Assembly: GCF_001186125.1 (NCBI RefSeq)
Contig: NW_014040278.1
Coordinates: forward strand, 37,966 to 70,664
Source: Sphaeroforma arctica JP610
Taxonomy: Eukaryota > Opisthokonta > Ichthyosporea > Ichthyophonida
Direction of reading: 5' to 3'
Length of the DNA stretch: 32,699 bases
Shown in pieces: positions 20,721 through 32,699 of this stretch (positions are counted from its first letter, which is position 1; the number at the start of each line of letters is the position of its first letter). The translations under genes and the position numbers were made by a program. Under the pieces are notes generated by a model, which had not been told where the DNA came from, did not search any database, and saw only the letters and a program-made list of their open reading frames with translations.

Positions 20721-22261
20721 GTGTCCGAGAACTTTACGGAAACCATGGTTAGAATTTGACAGGGGACTAAGGTAATAAGACAGCAAAAAAACAAACAAAC
20801 ACAGAAGCTGAACGAGGATGGTTGAAGTTAATTTATAGTTTCCGGGACAACTTCTAGCGTTCGACGCAAATAACCATTGATCGGGGTCATACTGCTAGGG
20901 GGAGCGTTGAGAAGCTGGAAGTTACCTACTGTGCCAGCTTATCCATGTCAAAGAAGTGTAGAACTTTATCTAAGGATGGTCAACAAACAATAGTGCAATA
21001 ACAATATAGAGAGATAAACAATGAAAATCATTTGGAAAAGTACAAATATTTAAGAAGTACCTAAAATCTCAAAGAACCTAATCATTCGACTTGCTTTATA
21101 CTTGTGGTCTATTAAGTATAGAGGACAGTACCAAGAGCCGTGAAAAAGGGCACTAGTAGTACAGTATCTGAATTACGCATCAGTGATCCAATTTTAGAAC
21201 AAACTGGGGGGAAAGACATACAAAACACAGTGATATTCAGAAAGAGTTTGTTCTTGAAGACATGAAGGCCTTATACTTGGCATTATTTGCTACACTATTG
21301 TGAAAACCCTAAAGAAAATATCAAAAGCGTACTCATGCACGAAACATTTATGGATCACACATGTAAAAGCGAAAATGAACCAAAACTGATACGGCATGGC
21401 TAAATATGAATTGTATGTTTTAGCTTCGGTGAGGGAAGCATTTACGTATGAAGCTTCACTTAGAGACCTGGTAGGTGGCCGTATGAGTGTATATGAAGCG
21501 GAAGATAAATATAAAGTAGTTATCCGACAGTGATAACATATCCTCGCCCCAAAAGAAGTCAATGAAAATAGATTGTATTTAGTCGACCGTACCTTGACAA
21601 ATCAATCCAGTGAATGCAGGTGGTATTCGTCTCCAAATTGATGGCATTTAACGATAAACTTTACCCCTTGGCTCAGCATCATAATACAGAAAAAAATGAT
21701 TTTAATCTATGAGCGCTGAAATACCAGCTAGGGATCGTGGTAAGTAACAATTTTCAAGAGCAAATAGTTAAAATAAAAGTTGATCATGTATAAACGCAAC
21801 TGATTGTCGTCTTTCCGGCGTTTTATCAACAATGGCATGTCCCCTGATGATTCACGAAATATACTCCAAAAAGAGAAAGATTCCCATGTAGTTTTTAAAA
21901 ACTCGTATATACCACAAAAGCCTAGATTAAGGAAATATACATGCAAAATCAAAGCGGAAGGTTGAGGGATCTTCAAACGGAAACATTGACTGAATCTCGC
22001 AAAAATCAGAGAAAGAGTTCAACAAATGAAAAGTGTATCGTTGACAATCCGAGTCTAATTATATGTGAGAGGATTTGCCACATTGTGTTACAATGGAGTC
22101 AGACAACCATCTTTCAAGCCAGTTGCAGTCAAATACTAAGTGTAATACATCTGGATAGTGGTAACAGATCGATGCACTATTTAACCCAGAAATGAGCAGA
22201 TTTCATGATACACTGGACAATGTCATTTACTCGTGTAATACCTCCCTAGTATTTGCCAACA

Positions 22262-22344
22262 TAGTAGATTAGTTATATGCTTTGAAGGCTGAAGATTCAG
22301 TCAACTTAGTAGATTAGTTATATGCTTTGAACGCTGGAAATTCA
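22262..22344 (+). repeat. 45-bp-period tandem duplication inside the gypsy-like fossil
   Basis: TAGTAGATTAGTTATATGCTTTGAA is present at 22262 and 22307, each followed by (G/C)GCTG(A/G)A(G/A)ATTCA. Confidence 0.85.
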
Positions 22345-22560
22345 TTTCAGATCAGAGTGTTTCTCACAGAAATACATTTCATACTCAACAACTGAAACGA
22401 CTCATGCCAGTGGTGGACGGATGGCTGAAAGTATTGTACAACAAAAGCAAACTTCGATTGTGACAAGGAAGACCACAATGAATAAATTGCAATTAAAGGC
22501 TTTATTAGTGAGTTTTAACTAATCAGATTACGTGTAGGTGATAAGGCTGATGAGCCGGCA

Positions 22561-22815
22561 ATGCATAAATCACTGAAACTACCGGAATTTTCGAAAATGT
22601 CGGCAGTAGAAATCTTCAACATGGGTGAGCCTGATCAGGATGTAACTGCGGTTGCAATACTGGCCAACGATTTGTTCTTAGAGAAGGGCTTGTCACTCGA
22701 ACAGCACATGCCTCTCATTCAAGAGCTGTTTAAGAAAACTGACGCTAATGAGGTAGCGAGCGCAAACATCGCGAAGCTACTACAACAGACCTGTCCAGAA
22801 AATGTACTTGCGTAG
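22561..22815 (+). pseudogene. Short gag-region ORF of the gypsy-like fossil
   Basis: ATG to stop, 84 codons: KLPEFSKMSAVEIFNMGEPD, then QHMPLIQELFKKTDANEVAS. Acidic, helical, no known domain. Further coding-like sequence on the same strand continues to about 23270. It could equally be an unrelated short gene captured in the element; the position suggests gag. Confidence 0.35.
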
Positions 22816-23559
22816 AGGATTACAACGTGCTAATCATTGACACTCTGCGACGTACTCCAGTCGACTATTTTCTAGAGAAGCTAAAACGCCACGAATGAGC
22901 TTAATAAACGTTACAAGCACATACAAGCCATCCATTTGCAGATGCTCAAGGTCTCACGCTATCGAGTAATACTGTACTATGGACAGCAAGTTAAGATAGA
23001 TAGATAGACCAATGCGCAGATTTTAACAGTAGATGGCAGTAGTGGGCGCCCTTCTGACCTATCAGCGAAGACGTTCTACGAATTCACGGAGAACTACACG
23101 AAGGCTGCTGCTAATGTACAGGGATATCGTATGAGAGCAAACAATATCAAGCGTATTCGAGTTCCACATCCCATCTCTCAAATACCCTTACGCAAAGTAA
23201 TGACTCAGAAAGGGAAGCCCCACATGCAGCGGGAGGAGACCCGCCTGGAGGTGGCGACTGCCAAATAGGCCTGAGAATACCACTCCTGTAACACGGCTAG
23301 TTATGAGATCTCCTCGGGCATGACCACACTACGATGCAGCACCTTTCCCATACGTGTTTAGCAAGTGCACTCTGTACAATAGGAGACAAGTAATCAAAAG
23401 AAAGCTTTAGAACGTCAACGTGCGGCACAGAACAGCCAAAAGAATATCATTGTGGGAAATTCAACCATCACCAATGGTAATAAGGTTAAAGTGATCGATA
23501 AAAATATATAACCTAAAAACAGTGGTGTGCAGAAGCTATAAACATGATCAATATGGTAG

Positions 23560-23760
23560 ATATAGTGAATGTAAACGTACACAATGAGACGTTGCTATTA
23601 AATGCAAAAGGCATTGCTAACACACGGCTTTCTGTTCTTCCCAACCCACGAGACCAACGAAAACCTATGTCACACATATCAATGGCAACAATTACAATGC
23701 CTTGGTCGATTCAGGAGCACAACGCTCATACATTATTCTTATCAGTCAACGTGAGACTTA
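23560..23760 (+). pseudogene. Aspartic protease region of the gypsy-like fossil
   Basis: NGNNYNALVDSGAQRSYI is read around 23684-23737. The ALVDSGA core (hLxDSGA) is the active-site loop of retropepsins, which cleave the element polyprotein. It lies upstream of the reverse transcriptase as expected. Confidence 0.65.
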
Positions 23761-24052
23761 GATATATACATACAGCTCGCACAGACAGATGCAAGAGTAC
23801 AACGCACAGACACAACAGAAGTATGTGACATAACCATGAAGGAAGAATGCAGCTCGCTGCTTTAAGACACTCGATCTCCTTAATTGACAAATATATAAAC
23901 GAATAGCACCCACGCAAATGAATGTGCCTCTACTCTCTACTGGCGAACGTTTTACAGAAAGTACATACATGTCTATATTCAAGAGATATCAACTATCAAT
24001 GGATTACCAAAAATAGAAGAGATACTTCACAACCTTAGAAGGAGCGTAATTC

Positions 24053-24480
24053 TTCTCCAAACTAGACTTAACGGGAGCCTTTCATCACTTCTTTATAGAT
24101 GAAAACGCAGACACTTCTTAATATTCACGAAAAGAGAAGCTCAATACTCAAATTAGCATGATTCGGCTTCATCCACGGACAGCACAATTCCAAGGAGTCG
24201 CGGAAAATTTGCTCATAGATACAAAAAGAGTACAGGTGTATTTAAATGATATAGTAATAGCGAGTCTTACGGAAGAAGAACACTGTCACACGGCACGGAA
24301 GGTTATGGCAAAACTAAACAAAGAAAATTTCCGTTTGAACAAGTTGAAGTGTGCTTTTGCAGTCAAGACAGTTAGTATACTGGCGGTGAAGTTACGACTC
24401 AAGGACTCAAAACAGATCCTGAGAAGAGCAAAATGCATGGTGAACTGGTCACTACCCAGAACAAAACAAAACCTAGGCTG
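24053..24480 (+). pseudogene. Reverse transcriptase region of the gypsy-like fossil
   Basis: FSKLDLTGAFHHFFIDE at 24053-24103 is the first catalytic block of Ty3/gypsy RT (FSKLDLxxAYHQ). The second block lies at 24236-24262 (VYLxDIVIAS), followed by EEEHCHTARKVMAKL and NFRLNKLKCAFAV, the typical EEH..H...VL..L....L.LN..KC.F pattern. Confidence 0.85.
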
Positions 24481-24929
24481 AGCATCGGGACTCGCAAACT
24501 ACATGCAAGACCATTTCCGCAGTTTGTTTATAATACAAAACACTCCGCAATCGCATGAAGGGAAAAATGCACCAGAACACACGTTTATGGTCTCCAGATT
24601 TGAAGAAAAAGTGGGAAGAACTAAAACAACTCGTGGCATGCTCTACCACACTAGAGTATCCGATAGGCTGAGTCCGGTTCCAAATCATGAATGACACAAG
24701 GAATCGTGGCACAGAAGGTTGTGTTGCTGATGGGATCAGAAGAGACATGATATATAAAATGACTAATATTTGCACAGCAGCGTTGTGAAACAAACATGGA
24801 AGAACTACTCGCACTGATTTACAGTCTGGAACATTTTTCAAATTTATAATGGGTGGTGACATAACATTATAGACGAATCACAAAGCATTATCACAGATGA
24901 CCCGACAACAGTGAACATACCCTACTGCA

Positions 24930-25125
24930 CATACTAGCGAAAAGGATAGCAACGACCTTCCACAACCACTTCACCATCATTTGTGTACCAGGTAAAGACA
25001 ATGCGATGGCGGACCGGCTGTCTCGATATACGACGATGTATTCAATATCGTCGGAAGTAATGAAAGAAACTAACAAAAACACACGCACACAAAACACACA
25101 CAACGAAATAGTTCACAAATGAACA
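24930..25125 (+). pseudogene. RNase H end of the gypsy-like fossil
   Basis: LAKRIATTFHNHFTIICVPG, then KDNAMADRLSRY, matches the end of gypsy RNase H (W...L..Y.F.I...PGK.N..AD.LSR). TNHKALS at about 24873 precedes it, as in the family. An A/C-rich tail closes the coding-like sequence near 25125. Confidence 0.75.
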
Positions 25126-25129
25126 ACAC

Positions 25130-27080
25130 GCTCACTTTGGAAAAAAATGAAATGTATTCTCCACTGGTGTGTACATCTAGATTTCAAAGTTTATACTGAA
25201 ACATATTTTATTCACTTTTCATGAGATAGCATTCTTGAATTCAATTATACTAACTTATCACATATCACGCTGAAGCAACTGAGGGTAGCCTAGAGCAGTA
25301 CACAAATCGGTTCAGACTTCTAAATCACAAAGACATTGTTATGCACACCACACATCCCAAGCAGCGCCTATCAATTAACAATATATAACACTGTTCTTCA
25401 ATTTAGCTGAATAACATTTACTCGTCGGATGATTGCTAGCTTTTTGCCACACTGTGAACCGAGAAGAACCATCATGCCCTTCGCACAGTTCTCCAAGAGT
25501 ACACCTTTTATCCGCTATTCTACATTATTTTAAGTGAAAAGAGTGGTCAGTAAGTTAAACTTTAGATTGCAAAATGTACAGATTTGTTGAAATGTCAATT
25601 AATGCGATCATGTTACCTAGTATTAATTAAAAATCGTTATCTCATACAAAGGGAGTCTTGGGTGATTGCGAATAAAGGGGCGCAGCAAAGTTGGAGTCTA
25701 ATCCACACAGGTGGCGATGAAAAGCCGCAGTGACATGTTACAAATGGATGTTCAATTTTCCGTTAACAAGACCCCAACTATTTGAGTGGGCGGTGTAATC
25801 GTTCCAGGTGCAAGTGGCCGCGGCCTTGCCAATACCATAGTCTTCATCAGTATTGACTACCAGATCTTGTACTTAAAAACTTGCCTTCAGTACGTCCTAA
25901 TATGGGGGAATGTGGTAGACTATGATCGATAGTATAGATGCAAGGTAGTTGCTTCATCACTAATCCAGACTATTGGATGTATTGTAGCAATGCATCGGAA
26001 AATGTGTACATACGCCCCAAGAGAGGTACTTCAAGACAGCAAGACGATATTAGCTTCCGAGATAGCCCACTACAAAACTAAAATCGGGTTCCAGCGCACG
26101 CGCATCATCCAGTTCCTGCAAATGATCGCCGATAAGTAAATGTAATCTCTGGCATTATTATACCAACGTATGGTACTGGTGGCGAGTTTAGGGGTGTGGC
26201 CGATGTTGTAAATTGTAGCAGGCCATCAGACACAAACAGATTTAATGAGAGACTTAACCAGTGAGGGTGAATTAGGAAGGATAACAGTAAAGGTAGTCTG
26301 CAAAAAGGAGGTATTTGCCGCTGATACAAATCGGCGAAAGTAGTCGTGGAGTGTTATGCCATCGTATCTACGTCCATGTGTCAACGAAGTTGACAACCGC
26401 TGTATGAGGGAATAAAAAGATTAATCGCCACACATGCCTCCTTTCTAAAGGGCAACTAGGTTTGTTGCGAGTAGATAATATGCATTCTATACGGTCCATA
26501 ACAAATACAAGCTGCCAGGATTGCCTTGTGTACGGTAGATGCCATATCTATGAGGAATTTCCTAATAGAAGCTACGCATGTCCAACCTCTTGATTTTCAA
26601 GCACTAATTTCACACTAAACCGTATATTCCCGAGATTAAATACACGCATCGGCGGTCCTAAGGATAACTTAAATGAAAATGATCTTATTCATTCACACCC
26701 CAGTCAAACTAAACATCGATTTATTTATATTGCATTACATGTCGAAATCCAAGTCCCACTGTGTACCGATTTATCATGCCAATTGTAAATATAACGACTT
26801 GTGTATGTCGCGTTCCAGACAGAAATTCGAAGCAGATAATTGCTATCGTTTAGCAGTCAAGTTTTTGTTAGTGTAACCTTGCACGGGCAAGATTAGGCAC
26901 CCTCAGGAAAAAGCAGAGCATAATCCAGGTGGGGGGTTGCAGAGATGTGCAATACTCGCTCAGTGTGTGCATACTGGCTTTGTGCGATGAAACGCTAGCT
27001 ACATATGATTATACCCGATGTACGAGTGTATACGTGCACTCCATCAACATACTATAGAAGTGAGCTATATAATTTTTTAC
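25130..27080. other. No clear gene
   Basis: Unique sequence between the gypsy-like fossil and a microsatellite. A 49-codon ORF at 25990-26139 (plus strand; DSKTILASEIAHYKTKIGFQ, then RTRIIQFLQMIADK) looks protein-like but is not recognised. Frames at 26105-26329 (minus) and 26673-26876 (plus) show nothing supportable. Confidence 0.4.
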
Positions 27081-27193
27081 GTACATACATATATATATAT
27101 ATATATATACATATATACATACATACATACATTTATATACATACATATACATATATATATATATATTTATATATATATATATATATATATATA
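27081..27193. repeat. (TA)n/(CATA)n microsatellite
   Basis: Alternating TA and CATACATA runs. Open frames across it translate to Tyr-Ile repeats and are artefacts. Confidence 0.95.
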
Positions 27194-27335
27194 AGACATA
27201 TATTTGAATACGAACGCAACGAATAAAATTGCACAACGATTCCGCTTACATGTTTATATTCAAGAGTATGCGATGGGAATGTAAATACGGTCGAACCCTA
27301 CATTTCGAATGATAATATACGCAGGGGCTTGAATC

Positions 27336-27341
27336 TTTATT
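27336..27341 (-). terminator. AATAAA poly(A) signal for SLC4A1AP
   Basis: Minus-strand AATAAA about 100 bases beyond the stop codon of the gene at 27443. It supports 27443 as the true end of the coding region. Confidence 0.5.
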
Positions 27342-27442
27342 GTAATATTATAGTTCGATTAAGGGTATTTTCGACTAAGCTAAACAGAGTTGCGACGTTT
27401 GCTCTGCACAGTACGATTACAGATTTATGATCAGCTCCCGGT

Positions 27443-28725
27443 TTACGGGGATTGTATATATTTCAGAGTCTCTGGATTGTATCTCGGATTTACAACTTTA
27501 AGTAAGCGCAAGTAATGCTTCTCCTCCTGTGGAGAATTTGAAACCACATGCGTGTCCAAGATGAGGAAAACGGATGAGAGTATATACACAACAGCCGCAA
27601 CATAGGTACAAAGGCAGATATATACGCATGCCTGAAACTGAAAACGAACACGAAGGCTTGCACAAATTTCACGACGACCATGGCGACAACCAACAAAGTG
27701 TACAAATATATGAATATGCATTTCAGCTTCAGTGTGCAGTGCATGCGAAGTCTACGTACCGTCATGCCCTGCTTTAACTCCATGCCTATTTTTTTCCGGT
27801 CTAACACTGTCGCTGGCTCGGTGACTGTGTTCATATATTCGTCTAAATCCAGATCCTCCGCTGGCTGTTTGTTTTGTTTGACTGTTCAAGTGCGTAGTTT
27901 CCCAAAGAAGAAATAAAAATGATTGAGCCGGGCTATTACGTCTGTCACAATTGTTTTCCCCACAAATTTTACTCACTCTATACGACCTTCATTAGTGTCA
28001 AAAATACTAAAAAAAAAATAGGATACGACATTATACACATAAACACAACCATTTATATACAGTCAGATTATAATGCAAACATACGTGCATACTATAATTT
28101 CATGTGCTAACCAATAAAGTCACTAAATTTCAAATTGGGTGTCAATCCTAGTGAATGCAAGAATAGGTCCCAATAATACCTTCTTTATTCTCACGCAGAA
28201 GGCGTGTGCAGACCTTGCGTCTTTGGTATATCTTCGTGAGCTTCTCCTTGAGAGTATCGAAGGTCTCTACTTCAGGTTTCACATCCTTGTCTCCGGCCGC
28301 CTGTAAGTGGTGTCGAAAGCATTTTGCGGTATATGATTAGAGACGATTCTGAAGTATGGCCGTGTGCTGTCCGTCTACAATTGTACACACGCTTTGGCAC
28401 AAAAACATACAATTTGTACATATACATACATACACATACACATATACATGCAAACACCCACACCGACACCGACACAGCAATACACACACACACATACAAA
28501 TATAAACACAAACATAAACGCACACTGACACTCACACAAATATATTTACATATACGTATGTATAAGTATATATTTATATATGTAAATATATAAACATACA
28601 TACATCTATCCTTTCATCCATCCATCCATTCGTACATATACATATACACAGACGCAGACACAGATATATATAAATATATATATATACATACATATACATA
28701 TACATATACATATATATACATATAT

Positions 28726-28764
<39 letters not shown>

Positions 28765-28790
28765 CATACATACATATATATACATACACA

Positions 28791-28847
<57 letters not shown>

Positions 28848-31799
28848 CATATACATTACATACAAAAACATACATTTTAAGAATATAAATGAACAATAAA
28901 CACAATATGTTCAGCTGCAATAACGTGAACAACATACAGCAACTATGATAGCTCTTCCACATGTAACAAATTGTATAGCATAAGGTGGAAGTGTGGCGTT
29001 CTACCTAGTAAGTAGTTTCACACGACCCTGCCCCCGCACACACACCCGCTTATCAGGGGCCAGTCGCTTCATTCTGTTATTCCTCCTTTTTTTAACGTCG
29101 CCAGTTCGATCCAGAAATTCGTCGTCATCTGAACTATAGTAATCGTCATCGGAATAATTTCTGCGCTTGATTGCGGTTGCTGTAGTCTTGCGAGCTATAT
29201 GGCGAGAAAAGATAGAGTAAAGTTGGTGTGTATTGCGCCATACAAATCGGCGTTGTAATTTCCATGCGAGCTTTCACATATAGAAACTGCACTGAGAACA
29301 CACTTACATGGACGCGGATAACATACAAATACATACATGAGGAAAACAGGCCATGTGCACTCAACATCTGACAGGCATTGTAGCAGGCCAGTCGTTCTGC
29401 GTCCCGTTTGCGGCCACATTGTCCCTCCACCACAACTAAGTCACCCGACGCAGACTCTATGGGCAACTCGATCTTGACTAGGAAACCCTTGTTTTTCTGT
29501 GGTATGGATAATGAAATAAACACATTGTGTGAGTGAGTGAGTGGGTGCGTGAGAATGATAATGTGTGAATGAGTGTGAGTGTGACTTTGGCTACCTCGAC
29601 CTACTTTGTTATTTGTCAAATGATTCCGTATGTAATTCAGAGGCCGGTTGGAAAGTTATAATCAGAGTTTATTTGGAGACAATTGTTCGTAGATATTGCG
29701 CATACACTTGCAAATATTCAAACCACACACTCGCGGGTACGTACTATACTTCGACCTATTGTTGACATGAGCGTAATCCAGAGATTCGCTGACAAAGACA
29801 CGGCCAGAGTTTTCCTGGAGACATTTTCATATAGCAGATACATCTGTCAGCATATAAAACATGTTTGCCAATACATGTCATATGTATACATACCGGTAAC
29901 ATGGTGATATCTGGAGTGTAATCCAGAGACTCGTTGACAAAAAAATTGGTCAGAGTCTTCTTGGGGTCTTTCTCCCAGCGCCTTTCCTTATCACTGCTAC
30001 TTGCCGGGGCCTGGTCTGCATCGAACCGCTGTTTGGCGAGTACCCCTGTGTAGGATATTAAGAAAAGTGTGGAATATTAAGCAATGTGCGATATTTGTTC
30101 ATAGCGTAACATTTCAAATTATGCGATTTTAGAACATCGTGCGGTGCTTACGCATTCTCGAGTCAAAGGTGCGCCAGGTGCCCAGTCCAAGGCCCTGTAT
30201 ATAGACTTAGGTATCGCGTGAGAAGCCAAGACATGAACAGAAGTAATCATACCGGTCATGGAGATATGCGCACGCGACATACACCTGCAACTTTCATTGG
30301 TACATCTATCAAAAAGCAAATACAACCTCCTGTCTACTGCCCCTGCTGATCACAGACACTCACCTTGCCATATCATACGTCAGCGATACGAATAAATATC
30401 CCCGACTATCACGCAGACCGAACTCTACCACATCTAATGCATAATATACATACGTACGTGTGGTTCACAACAGTCCACTTTACACATTCATGCCTTCTGT
30501 TTGCATCGTATTTTTTCTCTCGCAAACCTATCAATCCTCACCAAGACATGGCATATAGCCACGCTTAACACCTCTGAGGGGCATCTACAATCACACACGT
30601 TTCATCCGCACATGTAAAACCCATATGTAACAACCATATGCATTATATAGGCTCCAAGAAAAACATCTGAGCGTAAAGTATATACGTTACAATACGTTAC
30701 AAAACACACTTACACACATACATACACACACACTCACACACATACACAGACACATAAACATATCCAAATATATAGACATATAGATATATATACACTAATA
30801 AAATAGTCACATCAAAACATACCGTCTCTGAGCATCATGTCGGCCTGATCAGCATCGTCGTCTTCCTCTGCATCCTCGGCCTGTCCCCATGATATGCCTT
30901 CGCAGGCCTCGGCCTCTTTTCGTTCCTTTTTCTGCACAGAATGAGTGTGCGTTAAAGTATAGCACCGATGTAATTTGCATACATTTTTATAATATAAATA
31001 AAGACAAAGACATATTGCCTAGGAGCGAATGTGCGTTTCTACGTGTGCATGGATATCCATCATATTTTGGGGCCAGATACCACTAAAAGTGAGATAAAGA
31101 TAGGTGTTGATGACCGTGAGCTTCTATATAAAACTGGGTATTTCTTCTTCATATATTTCTTCACTTTGTGATGTATCCTGCAACTGACCAACAAGTGATG
31201 CAAGTCTTCTGACCACCATTTCAGGGATAAACCAGGAGCATACAAGCCCTATCCTCACACCCGAAGGTAGCGTGTATACCCATGTCGTACCATGGCCCTA
31301 TTTCTCAACTTGGCAACTCTGCCCAAGCAATATCGCTATGCAACTTAATACTTCAGAGTGCGAGGCGCATAAAGTATTGTTAATAAACAGTTTAGAAAGG
31401 GCTGCCTATTATTGTGAAAAGTGTTTCCGACTGCTGCGATATGAACCATGGCTGATTAATGAGCTGTTTCTTCCTCCGTCATCTTGTACATTCGAGTAAT
31501 ATACATAGTAGTAAGGCCGAGAATTATACACCCATTCGCAGGCGTCGCATACCACCTACTACTACGCATGGGCGGCTACATAGTCTGCAGCTCCCTACAA
31601 CTTGTACAGTTACATTGACTCAAAGATCCCATGTGCAGATATATTATAACAGCATCTTCTGACTGTTTATGTCAGCAACACACTTACCAACTTCTGCTGC
31701 AGCATTTCTTTTTGTTCAGCTATCCGTTGCTGCCGTAATTCCTCAGTCATTTCTTCCTGCTGTTGCGCGATCTCGGATGGACCAGCCAACATGAATAAC
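27443..31799 (-). CDS. SLC4A1AP: Kanadaptin (SLC4A1AP) homologue, last eight exons
   Basis: Minus-strand gene; exons in transcription order 31799-31688, 30931-30823, 30045-29894, 29496-29337, 29179-29046, 28300-28180, 27881-27760, 27526-27443 join in phase to 330 residues and a stop. Kanadaptin is a nuclear protein with an N-terminal FHA domain and a central double-stranded-RNA-binding-like domain, first described as a partner of the kidney anion exchanger. Seen here: LFMLAGP, the end of the FHA region (human LFILQGP); [26 protein letters not shown] (human KDPKKALQGFF); [20 protein letters not shown] then [18 protein letters not shown], the dsRBD-like part; [14 protein letters not shown] then RRNNRMKR, the family signature (human YDSDDDTFLDRTG...RLNRMKK); [14 protein letters not shown]; and [14 protein letters not shown]. 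It ends soon after this block, lacking the long low-complexity tail of the mammalian protein. FHA exons must lie right of the window. All junctions are GT-AG. Confidence 0.93.
28418..28862. repeat. (CATA)n/(CA)n/(TA)n microsatellite block in an SLC4A1AP intron
   Basis: About 445 bp of mixed CATA, CA and TA repeats, broken by CATC repeats (CCATCCATCCATT at 28616-28629). It lies inside the intron 28301-29045. All open frames in it are repeat artefacts. Confidence 0.95.
29526..29585. repeat. GTGAGT/GTGAAT repeat in an SLC4A1AP intron
   Basis: Degenerate TGAG(TG) repeats just upstream (in transcription order) of the exon beginning at 29496. Confidence 0.8.
30704..30796. repeat. CA/CATA-rich microsatellite in an SLC4A1AP intron
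   Basis: Interrupted CA, CATA and TA repeats between exons 30823-30931 and 29894-30045. Confidence 0.85.
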
Positions 31800-32557
31800 C
31801 TGAATCGAAATAGATATGGTTTTTCATAAATTCCTATTAGTACTATTAACAAGATGACTAACCACGGTATAGATACCCGAGTATACCGAGTATATATGTA
31901 AATACTGTATGGTGGCTTCATAAGGCCACGCGAATCAAATATACTATTTATGGAACAATGTATACTATGTTCTGCAGAAGCATGTTTACAATGTGGTGTG
32001 TACAACACCGCAGCACTCGCAAATGGAGCGTGTAAGGTGATACCCTGCAATTTAGATTGATACTGAATAATCAAAATGTATGTATGTTATATGTATGTCT
32101 ATCCACCGGTATATACCCGTGTAGAGATGTATGTAATTATATGATGACGCATGTGCAAGGAAGAATATTTATGACGTCCAATAGATAGATGTACATACAC
32201 ATCCACGGCACACCTCACATACTCCAACTGAAATCCATATTTGAAACAATCGTAACACATTTCGACAATACGAGCAGTCCTACAAAATGGCATGTCGTGG
32301 AGAAACATGGTAGTGGTCTACGTACGCACATGGCAGACAAAAAACACACATAACCAGCATACATTCAAATATTACGCAAACGTACGTCAATGGTGTTGTG
32401 TGTAATATATACAGTCCCTCCGGAGTTTAGCAACTTCGCAAGTCTTAGCCCTAGAATCATCACGGATATTCAAGTATTAAATAAAAATGAATAAACTACA
32501 ACTGATTGCTAGAGACTGGCACTTGCACCGAGCACAAACACATACATCAAATTACAC
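31800..32557. other. SLC4A1AP intron, no exon seen
   Basis: The exon ending the FHA domain begins at 31799 with one base that completes a codon, so an upstream exon ending in phase 2 is required. I found no stretch here resembling the FHA signature (GTFxN...GD.LRFG.S); the frames at 31800-32074 and 32099-32308 (minus) do not match. The intron probably continues past the window edge. Confidence 0.5.
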
Positions 32558-32628
32558 ACATGCATATACACACAACCGTTTATATATACATACACATATA
32601 CACACATACATACATACACACACACACA

Positions 32629-32667
<39 letters not shown>

Positions 32668-32699
32668 TAACATAATATATATAAATATAATATATATTA
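32558..32699. repeat. (CATA)n/(CA)n/(TA)n microsatellite at right edge
   Basis: CA and CATA repeats ending in a (TA)n run of more than 30 bases, then degenerate TA to the window end. Confidence 0.95.

Larger units (their letters stand above)
19788..25125 (+). mobile_element. Ty3/gypsy-like LTR retrotransposon fossil
   Basis: A plus-strand element recognised by order: gag-like pieces (about 19788-20720 and 22561-23270), aspartic protease motif (23699-23719), reverse transcriptase (24053-24480) and RNase H end (24930-25030). The protease-RT-RNase H order without integrase in front is that of Ty3/gypsy. No integrase and no LTR pair are recognised. Heavily decayed, with many breaks, hence old; older than the copia piece to its left. 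Confidence 0.75.

Noticed and set aside
27005-27236. Tyr/Ile-rich proteins on both strands
   Set aside because: Translation of a TA/CATA microsatellite.
28272-28962. Several long Tyr/Ile/Cys/Val-rich ORFs
   Set aside because: Microsatellite inside an SLC4A1AP intron; open only because the repeat lacks stops.
32099-32308. FHA-domain exon of SLC4A1AP
   Set aside because: No GTFxN or LRFG-like motif and the phase does not lead into the exon at 31799.

Overview
This is a eukaryotic window: two recognisable multi-exon genes with ordinary GT-AG introns (about 0.1-1.1 kb), AATAAA signals after both stop codons, and (TA)n, (CATA)n and (CA)n microsatellites. Both genes resemble the animal versions, and the small genes with microsatellite-rich introns would suit a unicellular relative of animals (an ichthyosporean-like protist). 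That placement is a guess from style, not a proof.

Layout. 1-1545: no confident gene; it should hold or lead to the unseen first exon of ALG10. 1546-6104 (+): seven exons of ALG10, the ER alpha-1,2-glucosyltransferase that adds the last glucose to the N-glycan precursor. 6188-7589: nothing clear. 7590-9350 (-): a decayed non-LTR retrotransposon (LINE) with reverse transcriptase and C-terminal cysteine motif. 9469-13440 (mostly +): a fossil cluster of compact ORFs of virus-like character, with SF3-helicase-like and archaeo-eukaryotic-primase-like pieces and several short unknown ORFs. 13455-15874 (-): the 5' half of a Ty1/copia element (LTR, gag, integrase). 15886-16451: a 30-bp-period minisatellite and unexplained minus-strand ORFs. 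16500-19310: a strongly T/G-rich stretch with many local tandem duplications. 19788-25125 (+): a badly decayed Ty3/gypsy element (gag-like, protease, RT, RNase H). 25130-27000: no clear gene. 27443-31799 (-): the last eight exons of SLC4A1AP (kanadaptin), whose FHA-domain exons should lie beyond the right edge.

ALG10 (+) and SLC4A1AP (-) are convergent, and all element fossils lie between their 3' ends, about 21 kb that tolerates insertion. No functional link between the two host genes is implied. The most unusual item is the helicase-primase replication-module remnant at 9.5-11.3 kb with its accompanying small ORFs. No tRNA, rRNA or CRISPR was found.
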